Shown here: positions 42,875 to 52,708 of the stretch, in pieces
Position numbering within the stretch: position 1 is the stretch's first letter
How the letters are laid out: the number at the start of each line of letters is the position of its first letter
Origin: Candidatus Gastranaerophilales bacterium
GTDB lineage: Bacteria; Cyanobacteriota; Vampirovibrionia; Gastranaerophilales; Gastranaerophilaceae
Length of the DNA stretch: 64,000 nt
Assembly (NCBI GenBank): GCA_944323155.1
Contig: CALURL010000008.1
Coordinates: 19,595 to 83,594 of the forward strand
Direction: 5' to 3'
Notes under the pieces: generated by a model
Seen by the model: the letters and a program-made list of their open reading frames with translations, nothing else
Database searches by the model: none
Told to the model about the DNA's origin: nothing
Position numbers and translations under genes: made by a program

Positions 42875-45478
42875 ATGAAAAAAATAATTACCTTATTATT
42901 GTTATTAACATTCTGTACAGAATCAACTGTGTTTGCAGCAGCTTCAACTTACGCGCCGAACTATAATAACAGTAATATTAATAATCAATATACACAAGTT
43001 CAACAACAGTATCCGTATCAGAATCAGTACCAGCAGCAATATTCTTTGCAGCAACAGTATCAATATCAGCCAGGCGCATCACAAATTCAAACTGCACCAA
43101 TTCCTCAACAAAATGCGACTGCGAAATTACGGTATATTCAGCAGGAAGATGCACGGGCAAATGTAGATGCTTTTGACAATAACTACCAGTCATCAGTATT
43201 AAAAAGCTTGCCAATGCAAACATTAAGCCCGATTGAACAAATGTTTAACGGCAAAGAAGCTGAAGTTTCTGGTAAAGTTCTTCTTCAAGCCGGATATGAT
43301 TTGTTCTCTTCACAATTAAATCAACAGACGCAGCCAACAACAGGAAAATTTGATAATTCATATAGACTTAATATCGGTGAAAAACTCAACGTATATTTAT
43401 ACGGTGATTCTGTAGATGTAATGGCGATTTCTGGTGCGAATTTGCTGAACCCGATGACAAAAACAGAAGTAGACTCCAAAGGGAATTTATTTATTCAAGG
43501 CATAGGTCTTGTGCCGGCTGAAAATAGAACAATTAACGATGTTGAAACAGCAATAAACAGGTTAGCTTCCCAAAAATATAAAAGCTTAAAAGTAAGGTTA
43601 ACAGTAGCATCAGGACAAGAATTTTCTGTATTTGTATACGGTCAGGTTAATCGCCCCGGGAAAGTTCTTGTTGGAAACAATTCCTCTATATTTGATGCCC
43701 TAAACGCTGCCGGAGGCGTGAAAAAAACAGGTACATTAAGAAACATTGCTTACATATCTAATGGCAAAACTAAACAGGTGGATTTATATAAAACCCTTTT
43801 TAGCGCAAACGATGAGAATATAATTCTCAAACCTAACGACAAAATTTTTGTAGATAGAATAGGCAATGTTGCAGCTATTAGAAACGGAGTAACAGTCCCT
43901 GCAATTTATGAAGTAAAAGAGGGCGAAACACTTCAAAAAGTAATATCATATGCAGGCGGTTTGCTTCCGGCAACTCAGGTTACAGAAGTAACACTGACAG
44001 GATATGACAAAAACACCAAACAACGTAATGCTAATAATATTTCCTGGTCAGATGCTAAAAATACCAAACTAAAAAGCGGTGATTCTGTAGAATTTAGAGA
44101 ATTATACAACACTGCTGAAAATATAGTAACCATTCAAGGTAATGTAAAACATCCGACAACTTATGCATACAAAGAAGGAATGAGATTATCTGATATCTTA
44201 AAAAGCGAAGATGAACTTTTAGAAGAAACATTCATAAATCAGGCTGTTATCAGAAGGGTTTCAGGAAAAGATAATTCTATAGAAACAATCCCTGTTTTCC
44301 TAAAAGAATTCTTTGCAGGTATGAACGATCCGATTTTACAACCAAGAGATATAATTAATGTATATAAAAATACAAATTCACAATTTGTAGATATTTATGG
44401 ATGTGTAAATATTCCAAAACACCTCACCTGGACAACAGGAATGACTCTTAACGATGTTATGACAGACATCCAGTTCCTTGAATCTGACATTGACACTAAA
44501 AATACCAGCGAACCGGAAGTATCTTTTAAAGGTTCTGTAGAAGAAAATGGTGTCCAGCTTGCTGCCGGAACATCTAATTCAAATAAACTTATACCAGCAG
44601 AAAACGTTGCTGTAGAAATTACAAGCACAGATGGAACAACTCAGGTTTATTATCTATATGACATTATGATTAATTCTGACAGAATTAAATCCATAACAAT
44701 ATTACCTGACGACAAAATTTTCTTCAGAACACTTCGCGGAAACGAAGTTATGAAAACTGTTAAAGTTTCAGGTTTTGTAAAAAAACCGGGTGTTTATACA
44801 TTCGTTGAAGGCAAAAGACTTACAGATATGCTAGAAATGGCAGGCGGTTTGACTCAAGAAGCTGACTTGCGCGGTATAATCTTTAAAAGAACAAACCTTC
44901 AAGGCAAACAAGTAGAACTTGCACATAAAAATAATGACAGAGATATTAAACTTGTAGAAGGAAGAATGGCAAGTGCTTACAAACCAACAGAAGGCGATCA
45001 GCAGGCAAAGCTTGATATGCTGAATATGTTAAAGGCAGATGATCAAACACTTGCAGACAAATATAACGGTCAAATAGCTTTGAATATCAAAAGCAATGAT
45101 TTAAGTAAAATTAAAGACCTTGATAATATTGAAGTTCAAGACGGCGACGATATTTATATTCCAAGAACCTCCAACCACGTAAGCGTTATTGGGGAAGTTT
45201 ATAATGAACAATCATTCGTTTATAAAAAAGGCGCTAATGCCAAATACTATATTAAAGAAGTCGGCGGCTACACTCCTAACGCAAATAAATTCAGACTATA
45301 TAAAGTATCAGTAAACGGCCGCGCAGAAAAAATATCAAACGGCAGCAATATCGAACCTGGAGATACAATAGTTGTTCCAAGAAGAATTGCTGGAAACGAC
45401 TGGATTACACCGATATGCGACACGCTTAAAGGTATAGCGTCAATCATTGTTATGGCATTTGCTATCAACAAGTGGTAA
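42875..45478 (+). CDS. Large polysaccharide export protein (Wza-like, multiple SLBB domains)
   Basis: An 867-residue exported protein with a signal peptide (MKKIITLLLLLTFCTESTVFA) and a Gln/Tyr/Asn-rich low-complexity linker to about residue 75. A poly_export domain follows (YRLNIGEKLNVYLYGDS). Several SLBB-type domains come next (for example VFVYGQVNRPGKVLVGNNSSIFDALNAAGGV, VSGFVKKPGVYTFVEGKRLTDMLEMAGGL, VIGEVYNEQSFVYKKG). A hydrophobic C-terminus closes it (IASIIVMAFAINKW). Wza proteins form outer-membrane channels for glycans. The lipobox Cys is not evident, and this chain is twice the E. coli length, with SLBB copies. The Wzz-like partner is at 48667-50031. Confidence 0.87.
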   Translation: MKKIITLLLLLTFCTESTVFAAASTYAPNYNNSNINNQYTQVQQQYPYQNQYQQQYSLQQQYQYQPGASQIQTAPIPQQNATAKLRYIQQEDARANVDAFDNNYQSSVLKSLPMQTLSPIEQMFNGKEAEVSGKVLLQAGYDLFSSQLNQQTQPTTGKFDNSYRLNIGEKLNVYLYGDSVDVMAISGANLLNPMTKTEVDSKGNLFIQGIGLVPAENRTINDVETAINRLASQKYKSLKVRLTVASGQEFSVFVYGQVNRPGKVLVGNNSSIFDALNAAGGVKKTGTLRNIAYISNGKTKQVDLYKTLFSANDENIILKPNDKIFVDRIGNVAAIRNGVTVPAIYEVKEGETLQKVISYAGGLLPATQVTEVTLTGYDKNTKQRNANNISWSDAKNTKLKSGDSVEFRELYNTAENIVTIQGNVKHPTTYAYKEGMRLSDILKSEDELLEETFINQAVIRRVSGKDNSIETIPVFLKEFFAGMNDPILQPRDIINVYKNTNSQFVDIYGCVNIPKHLTWTTGMTLNDVMTDIQFLESDIDTKNTSEPEVSFKGSVEENGVQLAAGTSNSNKLIPAENVAVEITSTDGTTQVYYLYDIMINSDRIKSITILPDDKIFFRTLRGNEVMKTVKVSGFVKKPGVYTFVEGKRLTDMLEMAGGLTQEADLRGIIFKRTNLQGKQVELAHKNNDRDIKLVEGRMASAYKPTEGDQQAKLDMLNMLKADDQTLADKYNGQIALNIKSNDLSKIKDLDNIEVQDGDDIYIPRTSNHVSVIGEVYNEQSFVYKKGANAKYYIKEVGGYTPNANKFRLYKVSVNGRAEKISNGSNIEPGDTIVVPRRIAGNDWITPICDTLKGIASIIVMAFAINKW

Positions 45479-45485
45479 AATAATT

Positions 45486-46355
45486 TTAACAAATATCAGA
45501 ATTAGAAAATACTTTAACAGATTTTGGGATGATATTGATTTCAATGTCATCCTTAAATTTAGTTTTTTCTCCGTCAATATGTCCGGTTGTAAAGTCGTTT
45601 TTTATTCTGAAATTCGATGTTTGAAAATACATTGCCTTTGAGCCGGAACTCTTTTTATCAAATATTATCTGCAAAAATTCAATAAAAAACATCAAAGGAT
45701 TTTTCACTTTTAAAATAAAAATATCAAAAAGCCCGTCATTAAGCTCACATTTTTTTGAAATTGAAAATAAATTCCTAAACATATTACCGGCATTAGCCGC
45801 AATAATACAAGTTGCAACAATTGAAAGTTTTTTGTCATCATAAGATATTGTATAATGTTTTTGTTTCAGCCTTAACGCAAACAAAATTCCTGAAAGGAAA
45901 TATGCAAAATAGCCGAACTTATTTTTCAATTTCTGTGGAGTTTTACAGATTATATCACTATCATAACCGAGACCGAAACGAAGAATTGAAAACTTATTGT
46001 TAATTTTTAAAGAATCAATGTCTGCGATTTTTCCATTTTCTATAACTTTTAATGCCTTATTAATATTAGCAGAAATTTTTAACTTCGCCGCAAGAAGATT
46101 TGCAGTGCCGCAAGGAATAATTCCTAAAATTTTGTCTGTATTTATAATATAAGGTATAACTCTGTTAACAGTTCCATCGCCGCCAATTGCTATTACGGTA
46201 TCGAATTTTGAAAAATCAGTATTTGATAATTCATTTATGCTTATACTTTTAAACTTTACATTCTTTTCAAACAAATATTTTATAACTGATTTTTTATATT
46301 GCAGGGCTTTTTTTCTACCTGCATTAGGATTATTGATTATAAGAACATTTTCCAT
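45486..46355 (-). CDS. Diacylglycerol kinase-family lipid kinase (YegS/BmrU-like)
   Basis: A 289-residue DAGK-catalytic-domain protein with NPNAGRKKALQY at the N-terminus, the nucleotide-binding IGGDGTVNRVI (GGDGT) motif, and IIPCGTANLLAAKL. The C-terminal part is the YegS/BmrU beta-sandwich. It phosphorylates a lipid hydroxyl (such as diacylglycerol or a related polyprenol or sphingoid), so it may recycle lipids released during glycan work; this is inferred from the SLBB gene and the polysaccharide operon nearby. Confidence 0.85.
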   Translation of the reverse strand: MENVLIINNPNAGRKKALQYKKSVIKYLFEKNVKFKSISINELSNTDFSKFDTVIAIGGDGTVNRVIPYIINTDKILGIIPCGTANLLAAKLKISANINKALKVIENGKIADIDSLKINNKFSILRFGLGYDSDIICKTPQKLKNKFGYFAYFLSGILFALRLKQKHYTISYDDKKLSIVATCIIAANAGNMFRNLFSISKKCELNDGLFDIFILKVKNPLMFFIEFLQIIFDKKSSGSKAMYFQTSNFRIKNDFTTGHIDGEKTKFKDDIEINIIPKSVKVFSNSDIC

Positions 46356-46455
46356 AAACAGATTATTACACAGTTAACATAAGTTATCAATATTCAAGAT
46401 TTTCAAGAATAATTCTTATGTTTGACTTATAATAAAGAAAAATAAGGAGTAGACA

Positions 46456-47982
46456 ATGAGAGTAGAAAAACAATCAACAGTATGGCAGCCAAATTCTATG
46501 GGAAAATTTGACAAACTAAAATTAAAGTTCAATGACTTTGCAATTGATATGCTGTTGAATTACTTAGGTCATAATTTCAGCAAGGAGAAATTGATAAACC
46601 TTGCAAAAATCTTTGAAAAAATATCAGGTTCAAAAGGCGGTATTAACCATGCAAGAAGAATGCAATGGCTGTTTAAATCAGAACACCCGCATCTTTTGTG
46701 GTGGAAAAAGATTTTAACAGAACTTGATCCAAATTGCAGAAACAAATGGATTAAAAACTTCTTTGTAAACGGTTATTACGGAGATAATCTGAGAAAACGT
46801 ACGGAATTTAATGAGAAAAACGGATTTTTCCCGCCGACAGTCTTGCTTGCGAGTATTACAAAACGCTGTAACTTTAATTGCAAAGGCTGCTGGGCGCATG
46901 AATATGACGTTAAAGAAGATTTGTCTAAAGAAAAATGGCGTGAAATTTTCACAGAAGCCCGCGATGTTATGGGTATTCACATAATACCGGTTGTCGGCGG
47001 AGAACCTTTTGCAAGAAAAGAATTCTTAGAATTAGCTGAAGAATTTAATGACTGTACATTCATAACATTTACAAATGGCTCACTCATTACAGAAAAAACA
47101 GTTGAAAAATTGAAAAAACTCGGCAATGTTCAACCAATGTTTTCAATTGGAGGCTTGAAAGAAAACACCGATGCTGTCAGAGGTGAAGGCTGCTTTGATA
47201 TGGTTATGGAGAAAATGGATATGCTTAAAAAAGCAGGAATTTTCTTTGGTGCAAGTATCACTGCAACGAGCCAGAATTGCGATGAGGTTACATCTGATGA
47301 ATTTATGAAAATGCTCTCAGACAAAGGTGTTTTGTGGGCGTGGTTTTTCCACTACGTACCTGTCGGAGACAGCCCTGATGTAAGTATGGTTCCAAACGCA
47401 CAGCAGCGCCAACAAATTTTAAAAGCTGTTTATAACGCAAGAAACACCCTGCCAATGATGACAGTTGACTTCTGGGGTGACGGGCCAGAAATGATGGGCT
47501 GTATTGCTGGCGGCAGACAATATATTCACGTTAACCCGAGAGGGGATGTAGAACCTTGTACATTTGTTCACCTTGCAACACACAATCTTAAAGATTGTAC
47601 TCTTACAGAAGCTTTAGCATCACCATTTATGCGAGCAATAAGAGATGGAATCCCGTATGAAGACGGTAATATGCTGCGCCCTTGCATGATTGTTGATAGA
47701 CCGGATATTTTGCGTAAATACTATGAACAATTTAAACCATACGAAACACATGAAAATGCAGCGGCTTATCTTACAAATCCTGAAATTACATCAAAAATCG
47801 ACAAGTATTCTAAAGATGTAAAAGAAATTTTGGATAAAGACTGGAGAGAAAATCTCTGGATGACAATATTCCCGCTGGAAGGTGAATACTATGTGGACAG
47901 AGATCATTTCTGTTCAAAAGAAAAACCAACAGTTCCCGCAGCTCAAAAATGTGAAGGGAAATGTGCATGTTGCGGAAAATAA
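46456..47982 (+). CDS. Radical SAM protein with cysteine-rich C-terminal tail
   Basis: A 508-residue radical SAM enzyme. The Fe-S motif is CNFNCKGC (about residues 137-144), preceded by about 135 residues of a helical N-terminal part. GGEPFAR and NGSLITE follow. A central Cys pair (PCTFVHL, GCIAGG) and a tail rich in cysteines (HFCSKEKPTVPAAQKCEGKCACCGK) may hold extra clusters. No exact family name; similar proteins are annotated only as radical SAM. The ATG has AAGGAG upstream and TATAAT further up. Its 3' end overlaps the PAP2 phosphatase gene, so the two are translationally coupled. Confidence 0.82.
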   Translation: MRVEKQSTVWQPNSMGKFDKLKLKFNDFAIDMLLNYLGHNFSKEKLINLAKIFEKISGSKGGINHARRMQWLFKSEHPHLLWWKKILTELDPNCRNKWIKNFFVNGYYGDNLRKRTEFNEKNGFFPPTVLLASITKRCNFNCKGCWAHEYDVKEDLSKEKWREIFTEARDVMGIHIIPVVGGEPFARKEFLELAEEFNDCTFITFTNGSLITEKTVEKLKKLGNVQPMFSIGGLKENTDAVRGEGCFDMVMEKMDMLKKAGIFFGASITATSQNCDEVTSDEFMKMLSDKGVLWAWFFHYVPVGDSPDVSMVPNAQQRQQILKAVYNARNTLPMMTVDFWGDGPEMMGCIAGGRQYIHVNPRGDVEPCTFVHLATHNLKDCTLTEALASPFMRAIRDGIPYEDGNMLRPCMIVDRPDILRKYYEQFKPYETHENAAAYLTNPEITSKIDKYSKDVKEILDKDWRENLWMTIFPLEGEYYVDRDHFCSKEKPTVPAAQKCEGKCACCGK

Positions 47983-48599
47983 TAATTTGTGCAGCACTAT
48001 TTTTGTTATTAACATCTTTGATAATCTTCTGTCCTGTTGTGACCCAATGGGACAGAAGTTTAATAATTTTTATCCAAAATCGTTTAGCATCTCTACCTAT
48101 TTGGCTGCCAATGCTTCCTGACTGCATTTTGTACAGTGCAATGATAGCCGTTCCTATAACCGGATTTGGAATCTTTTTCATAAAAAAACGTTTATGGCAA
48201 GATTTAATACTATTTTGTTCGGTTCCGCTCATAACATTTTTACTTAATTGTATTTTAAAACCGCTGATTCATCGTCCGCGACCGCCGGTTGAACTGCAGA
48301 TAAGCAGTATTCATCCTGAAAGTTTCAGCTATGTATCAAGCCATAGCTTAGTTACAATGTGTTTGTGGGGTATGGTAATTTGGTATTTGCATAAATACTG
48401 TAAAAATATTGTTTTAAAAACGTTTGGTATTATTGCAGCGGTTATATGGATTTTATTTGTAGGCCTTAGCCGTATATGGCTTGGTGTACACAACCCGACA
48501 GATGTTATTGGAGCATATGTTTTAGGACTGTTACTGGTAAATTGTTATATTCAAGTAACCAAAATTTTATCAAAATATATAGATTTTCCTGTTTGTTAA
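47967..48599 (+). CDS. PAP2-family membrane phosphatase
   Basis: A 210-residue membrane protein with about six helices and the three PAP2 motifs: KPLIHRPRP, SYVSSHSLV (in place of PSGH) and SRIWLGVHNPTDVIGA. It removes phosphate from a lipid phosphate (undecaprenyl pyrophosphate or phosphatidate type) at the membrane. The start at 47967 uses GAAGGG about nine bases upstream; an ATG at 47961 is too close to it. It overlaps the radical SAM gene by 16 bases. With the lipid kinase it could form a lipid-phosphate cycle. Confidence 0.88.
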   Translation: MLRKIIICAALFLLLTSLIIFCPVVTQWDRSLIIFIQNRLASLPIWLPMLPDCILYSAMIAVPITGFGIFFIKKRLWQDLILFCSVPLITFLLNCILKPLIHRPRPPVELQISSIHPESFSYVSSHSLVTMCLWGMVIWYLHKYCKNIVLKTFGIIAAVIWILFVGLSRIWLGVHNPTDVIGAYVLGLLLVNCYIQVTKILSKYIDFPVC

Positions 48600-48610
48600 A
48601 AATAAAAATA

Positions 48611-48648
48611 AAAGCTCATATTATTATAAATAATGAGCTTTCATTTTT
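48611..48648. terminator. Terminator between PAP2 and Wzz genes
   Basis: AAAGCTCAT pairs with ATGAGCTTT with a 13-base loop; a T-rich tail follows. It serves converging transcripts. Confidence 0.7.
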
Positions 48649-48666
48649 ATAAATTTTATATACGAA

Positions 48667-50031
48667 TTAATTTTTAATCAAAACTTCTAAATTTATTTTT
48701 TTATTCATCTCATCAAGCATTGTCTTAATCTGCTTATATAATTTAGAATTTGTTTTTCCAACAGTCAAAAATAGCACAATCTCATTAGAATTTTTAAGCT
48801 CTTGAACAAATTCACTTGTAATATCAGCTTTTATAAGACTAACATTCTTGTAGTTTTGAAGTTGTTCAACAATATTTTGTGGAATATTTTCAAAAACAGC
48901 AATCGAAATTTTCTTATCTAAATTAGCAAGTAGAAAAAGTTTCAAATCCGAAAAATCATTTTCTAAATCATAAATGATATTATCTCCAAGCATTGAATAA
49001 GTAAGCTTTTTATCTAAATTTTCTGCAGCAATAACCGCAAATAAAGAAGCTAAAAATCCAAAAACAAGTCCTAATAAAATATTTATTAACAATTTAGGTG
49101 AAGAATATTCAAAATCTCTCAGTTTTTGCGGCTCTTTAAGAACTAAAACCTTTGAAGAATCGGACATTTCATCAACCATTTTTGCCCATTCAAGTTTTGA
49201 GGACAAAGCAGCAACTTTTTCAGCTTCTTCAGTAACAGCAATTCTTGATTTTTGGCCTGCAATAATTTGCCCCTTGAGATTCGCCATAGCTTGTTGAGCA
49301 GGTTTTGAGAATGCGCTCATAGCGGATAATGTTCCTGTCGTGGCAGCAGCCTGTTCTGGAAGCCCGCTTACTGAATTCATTTTATGTTTTAAAGCCATTT
49401 TAGCCTTATTATACTCAGATTCAATAACCTTCTTATCTGATTTAGCTTTTTCACTATTAAGTTGTTTATGCAATTCAATATAGTTGTTAATTATAGAATT
49501 TACTACATTATAAGCCAATTCTGGATCTTTATTTTTATATTCTATTGTAACAACATTTGTACCTTTTTTGTTTTCTATAGAAATATTTTTCTTTAAAAAT
49601 TTATCCGTTGTTAAATATTCACCTGTTTTCTTTGTTCTTATTATTCCAAAAAGCTTCTTAAAACGCAGATTGTTTTCTCTGATAACTTTATCAATAACAA
49701 GCGGAGACTGCATGAGTTCAAGCTCATTTGTAAGCGCCATGTTACCACCACTCATAATAGCAGCCATACCATCACTACCACCAAGCTCTTCTATTGCATA
49801 AGGGTTAATCTCCATCATATTTGAATTATTAGCCTTGTTAATATATAAATCAGATTCTACCTTATATTTTTTAGGTATTATATAAGTTAATGCAATAAAA
49901 AATATAAGAACTACCATAAAAGTTTTAACAATTAAAAACTTTCTGCTCCATAAAGCAAAAAATATTTTCTTTAAATCTATTGTAAGTTCGTCATCTAACT
50001 CATCCTGTGGGATATAAACTGTTTGCTGCAT
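48667..50031 (-). CDS. Chain-length determinant (Wzz/PCP family, no kinase domain)
   Basis: A 454-residue polysaccharide co-polymerase. It has one N-terminal membrane helix (about 38-58, VVLIFFIALTYIIPKKYKVESDLYI), a periplasmic coiled-coil body with the MSGGNMALTNELELMQSPLVIDKV segment, a second helix (about 300-320, LLGLVFGFLASLFAVIAAENLDKKL) and a cytoplasmic domain of about 110 residues. The Walker A site of BY-kinase-type Wzc is absent, so it is of the kinase-free type or a truncated PCP. It is the last gene of the polysaccharide operon (about 95 bases after the TagD fusion) and a likely partner of the SLBB exporter. Confidence 0.82.
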   Translation of the reverse strand: MQQTVYIPQDELDDELTIDLKKIFFALWSRKFLIVKTFMVVLIFFIALTYIIPKKYKVESDLYINKANNSNMMEINPYAIEELGGSDGMAAIMSGGNMALTNELELMQSPLVIDKVIRENNLRFKKLFGIIRTKKTGEYLTTDKFLKKNISIENKKGTNVVTIEYKNKDPELAYNVVNSIINNYIELHKQLNSEKAKSDKKVIESEYNKAKMALKHKMNSVSGLPEQAAATTGTLSAMSAFSKPAQQAMANLKGQIIAGQKSRIAVTEEAEKVAALSSKLEWAKMVDEMSDSSKVLVLKEPQKLRDFEYSSPKLLINILLGLVFGFLASLFAVIAAENLDKKLTYSMLGDNIIYDLENDFSDLKLFLLANLDKKISIAVFENIPQNIVEQLQNYKNVSLIKADITSEFVQELKNSNEIVLFLTVGKTNSKLYKQIKTMLDEMNKKINLEVLIKN

Positions 50032-50126
50032 ATACTCTCCATTATCCGATTATAAAAATACTACTATAAAAAATCTTAATCTGCAAATTTTAATAAATTA
50101 ATACAATAATATTATATTGAATTAAC

Positions 50127-51461
50127 CTACTGTTCTGAATTTATATATTCTTCAATTACTCTGGATACAAATTCAGATTCTTCATTTGACCAAAGATAGC
50201 TGTTATCCACGCCATTTATGGCTTGAATAAATTTAGCAATTTCATACCTTAAACCATCGCCTTCAAATGAAACGAATACTTTCTTATTCCTGTTAAAATC
50301 TTCAAACTTTATTTCAAAAAACTCTGTTTTCCACCAAGGTGCTGGTACATAGATGTATCCAGTTGTCCCTGATATTACGCAATCACCTTCTTTTTTGACA
50401 CCAATTCCAACATAAGCGTTAGCTGTAGCATTTCTGTAATCTAAGGAAACTTTTGTAAAATAATCAACACCATTTTCATCCTTAAAAGTTCTAAATCGGA
50501 TATATTCTGGGGTTATTCCTAGTAATTTTGCAATTACACACAAAGGATATGTCGATAATTCAGTCATTGCACCTCCTGACAAATCTTTCTTCCATTCCCT
50601 TAAGGACTTGTCTTCTATTAACTTTGTAAATGTTGCTTGAATATCTCTGATTTCACCAATTACTCCAGCTTTTACATAATTCACTAATTTTTCAAAACAA
50701 GGAGCATAAGCTGTTTTGACAGCCTCCCTTAATATTAACTTCTTTTCATCAGCTAAATTATAAAGCTCTTTAGCTTCAGCTACAGATAGCACAAAAGGTT
50801 TTTCACACAATACATGAACATTTCTTTTTAATGCATTTTTAGTAAAAATATAATGTAAATTATGTGGAAGTGCAATATAAACAGCATCAACATTTTCTAT
50901 AAATTTGTTAAAATCTGTATATGCATTTTCTAATTCATGGACTTCTTTAAATTTTTCGACATTATCACGATTACGCCCATATACACTTGTAATATTTATA
51001 CCGCTTACAAATTTACTTTCTGTCACAAATCTATTAGCTATTCTGCCATTGCCAACAATACCTAATGAAATTATTTTGTTATTTTTATTTCTTAGTTGAG
51101 TTGAAGAAATATTCTTGGTTCTATCTATATAAACAACTTCACAATAAGGTTTTAAATAATCAAATTTTCCTAACCAATCAGAACCAATTACAAAAACATC
51201 AATCTTATGTTTTTGAATATCTTCTATTTTTTGTCCTAGATGAGTTTCAACAGTAATTTCATCAGCTAAACCAGTATTTTGAATATTTCTTATCCTTTCG
51301 GATAAAGATTGGGTAACATTTAATTTACCTCTTAAAATATCATATTCCTCTGACGTAACACCAACTATTAGATAATCACCTAACTCTTTTGCTCGTTTTA
51401 AAATGTTTATGTGTCCATAGTGAAGAAGATCAAATGTTCCATATGTAATTACTCGTTTCAT
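50127..51461 (-). CDS. Fusion: glycerol-3-phosphate cytidylyltransferase (TagD-like) + Gfo/Idh/MocA oxidoreductase
   Basis: The N-terminal 130 residues are a TagD/GCT-type nucleotidyltransferase: ITYGTFDLLHYGHINILKRAKELGD (HxGH as HYGH), the RTKNISSTQLR (RTxGISTT-type) motif and GSDWLGKFDY. From about 135, SLGIVGNGRIANRFV begins a Gfo/Idh/MocA oxidoreductase with ALPHNLHYIF and CEKPFVLSVAEAKEL. TagD makes CDP-glycerol; a fused NAD(P)-dependent oxidoreductase may supply or alter a polyol or sugar precursor. It lies between the flippase (4-base overlap) and the Wzz gene, with a glycerophosphotransferase in the same operon, so glycerol- or polyol-phosphate decoration is likely. Confidence 0.85.
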   Translation of the reverse strand: MKRVITYGTFDLLHYGHINILKRAKELGDYLIVGVTSEEYDILRGKLNVTQSLSERIRNIQNTGLADEITVETHLGQKIEDIQKHKIDVFVIGSDWLGKFDYLKPYCEVVYIDRTKNISSTQLRNKNNKIISLGIVGNGRIANRFVTESKFVSGINITSVYGRNRDNVEKFKEVHELENAYTDFNKFIENVDAVYIALPHNLHYIFTKNALKRNVHVLCEKPFVLSVAEAKELYNLADEKKLILREAVKTAYAPCFEKLVNYVKAGVIGEIRDIQATFTKLIEDKSLREWKKDLSGGAMTELSTYPLCVIAKLLGITPEYIRFRTFKDENGVDYFTKVSLDYRNATANAYVGIGVKKEGDCVISGTTGYIYVPAPWWKTEFFEIKFEDFNRNKKVFVSFEGDGLRYEIAKFIQAINGVDNSYLWSNEESEFVSRVIEEYINSEQ

Positions 51462-52708
51462 AGGTTCTCCTTATTTTGGTTAAAAATCTTTAAATTATAT
51501 ACACTTACCACCCTTATCAAAAACACAATTGTTTCTGTAATTAAAACCATTACAGCTATTGAATAAATATTCATGTGCGCAGATAAAAATAAAATAATTA
51601 GCCCTAATATATGAACTACAGATCCGATAATTACACTAAGATTTGCAATTTTTGAATATCCTAACGCCCCTAACAATGGATATCCTAACAAAATTGAAGG
51701 GAAAGTTATAATGACAACAATACAAAATATTCTCAGAACTTTATATGCCTCAACCATGTCTGTTCCATAAAATAAAATTATAAATTGTTTAGAGAATAAA
51801 AATACTGTAATACATATAAATAAGTTACATATAATTGCCAAAGTAAACCATTTTTTAAATGTTTTTATATCTTTATTTTTTGCAACAAAAGGATAGAGTG
51901 CTTGATTCAATGGTAATTGTATTCCGTTCATAGCATTATATATTTTTTCTGCAGCTACATAATAACCAACCATCACATTTGAACCAATTAAACCTAAACA
52001 AAAAGTGTTAGTATTTGTATAACAGGCAACTGAAACCCTTGACAAAAAGAATTCTGTACTATATTTAATTTGTCGTTTTATTGATTGCCATTTTGGAAAG
52101 TATAACTTTACCCCAAAATTTTTAAACACACAAATCATTCCAATTATCCCAGAAACTACAAATCCCATTGAGTTCATTATAGGAACAATTATATAGTCAT
52201 TTTCTTTTTTTACAAATATAAATATTAATACTAAAAATATTAATTTGGATAAAATATTTAAAAAAGTTATATACTTCATCCGCTCTATTCCCTGAAAAAA
52301 CCATACAGGATATATTGCATTACCAACTACCATTAAAAATGAAAGTTGAAAAATTAGCCAATTTTCATTTAGTTTAGGAATGAAGATAGTCATTAGGCTA
52401 AGTAGTACAAAACTTATCAAAAGTAAACCCAATTTAATAATAAAAACAGAACTATAAATATTTGATAAATTATTTTTATTATGTCTATTTATAGCTATCT
52501 CTCTTGTCGCAGAAAGCCCAAATCCATAGTCTGTAAATATAATGAAATATTGCATAAAAGCAAAAGCAAAGAAAACTAGTCCAAACTTTTCAACACCTAA
52601 AACGCGTGAAAGATATGGTAGTGAGAGTAAAGGGATTACATAACTAACAATTTGTAATGCTCCCAATGATAAAAAATTTTCTACTAATCTTTTTTTTTCT
52701 TCCTTCAT
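51458..52708 (-). CDS. wzx: Oligosaccharide flippase (Wzx family)
   Basis: A 416-residue membrane protein with about 12 helices. The N-terminus [42 protein letters not shown], then [13 protein letters not shown], are typical of RfbX/Wzx-type polysaccharide flippases. It moves lipid-linked repeat units across the inner membrane. I start at 52708, where the ATG overlaps the TagF-like gene's TGA (ATGA); in-frame codons up to 52753 would run inside that gene. The stop overlaps the TagD fusion by four bases. It is a central member of the polysaccharide operon. Confidence 0.88.
   Translation of the reverse strand: MKEEKKRLVENFLSLGALQIVSYVIPLLSLPYLSRVLGVEKFGLVFFAFAFMQYFIIFTDYGFGLSATREIAINRHNKNNLSNIYSSVFIIKLGLLLISFVLLSLMTIFIPKLNENWLIFQLSFLMVVGNAIYPVWFFQGIERMKYITFLNILSKLIFLVLIFIFVKKENDYIIVPIMNSMGFVVSGIIGMICVFKNFGVKLYFPKWQSIKRQIKYSTEFFLSRVSVACYTNTNTFCLGLIGSNVMVGYYVAAEKIYNAMNGIQLPLNQALYPFVAKNKDIKTFKKWFTLAIICNLFICITVFLFSKQFIILFYGTDMVEAYKVLRIFCIVVIITFPSILLGYPLLGALGYSKIANLSVIIGSVVHILGLIILFLSAHMNIYSIAVMVLITETIVFLIRVVSVYNLKIFNQNKENL

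Noticed and set aside
47961..47966. Earlier ATG of the PAP2 gene
   Set aside because: It is only two bases from the GAAGGG, too close for initiation; the next ATG at 47967 has correct spacing.
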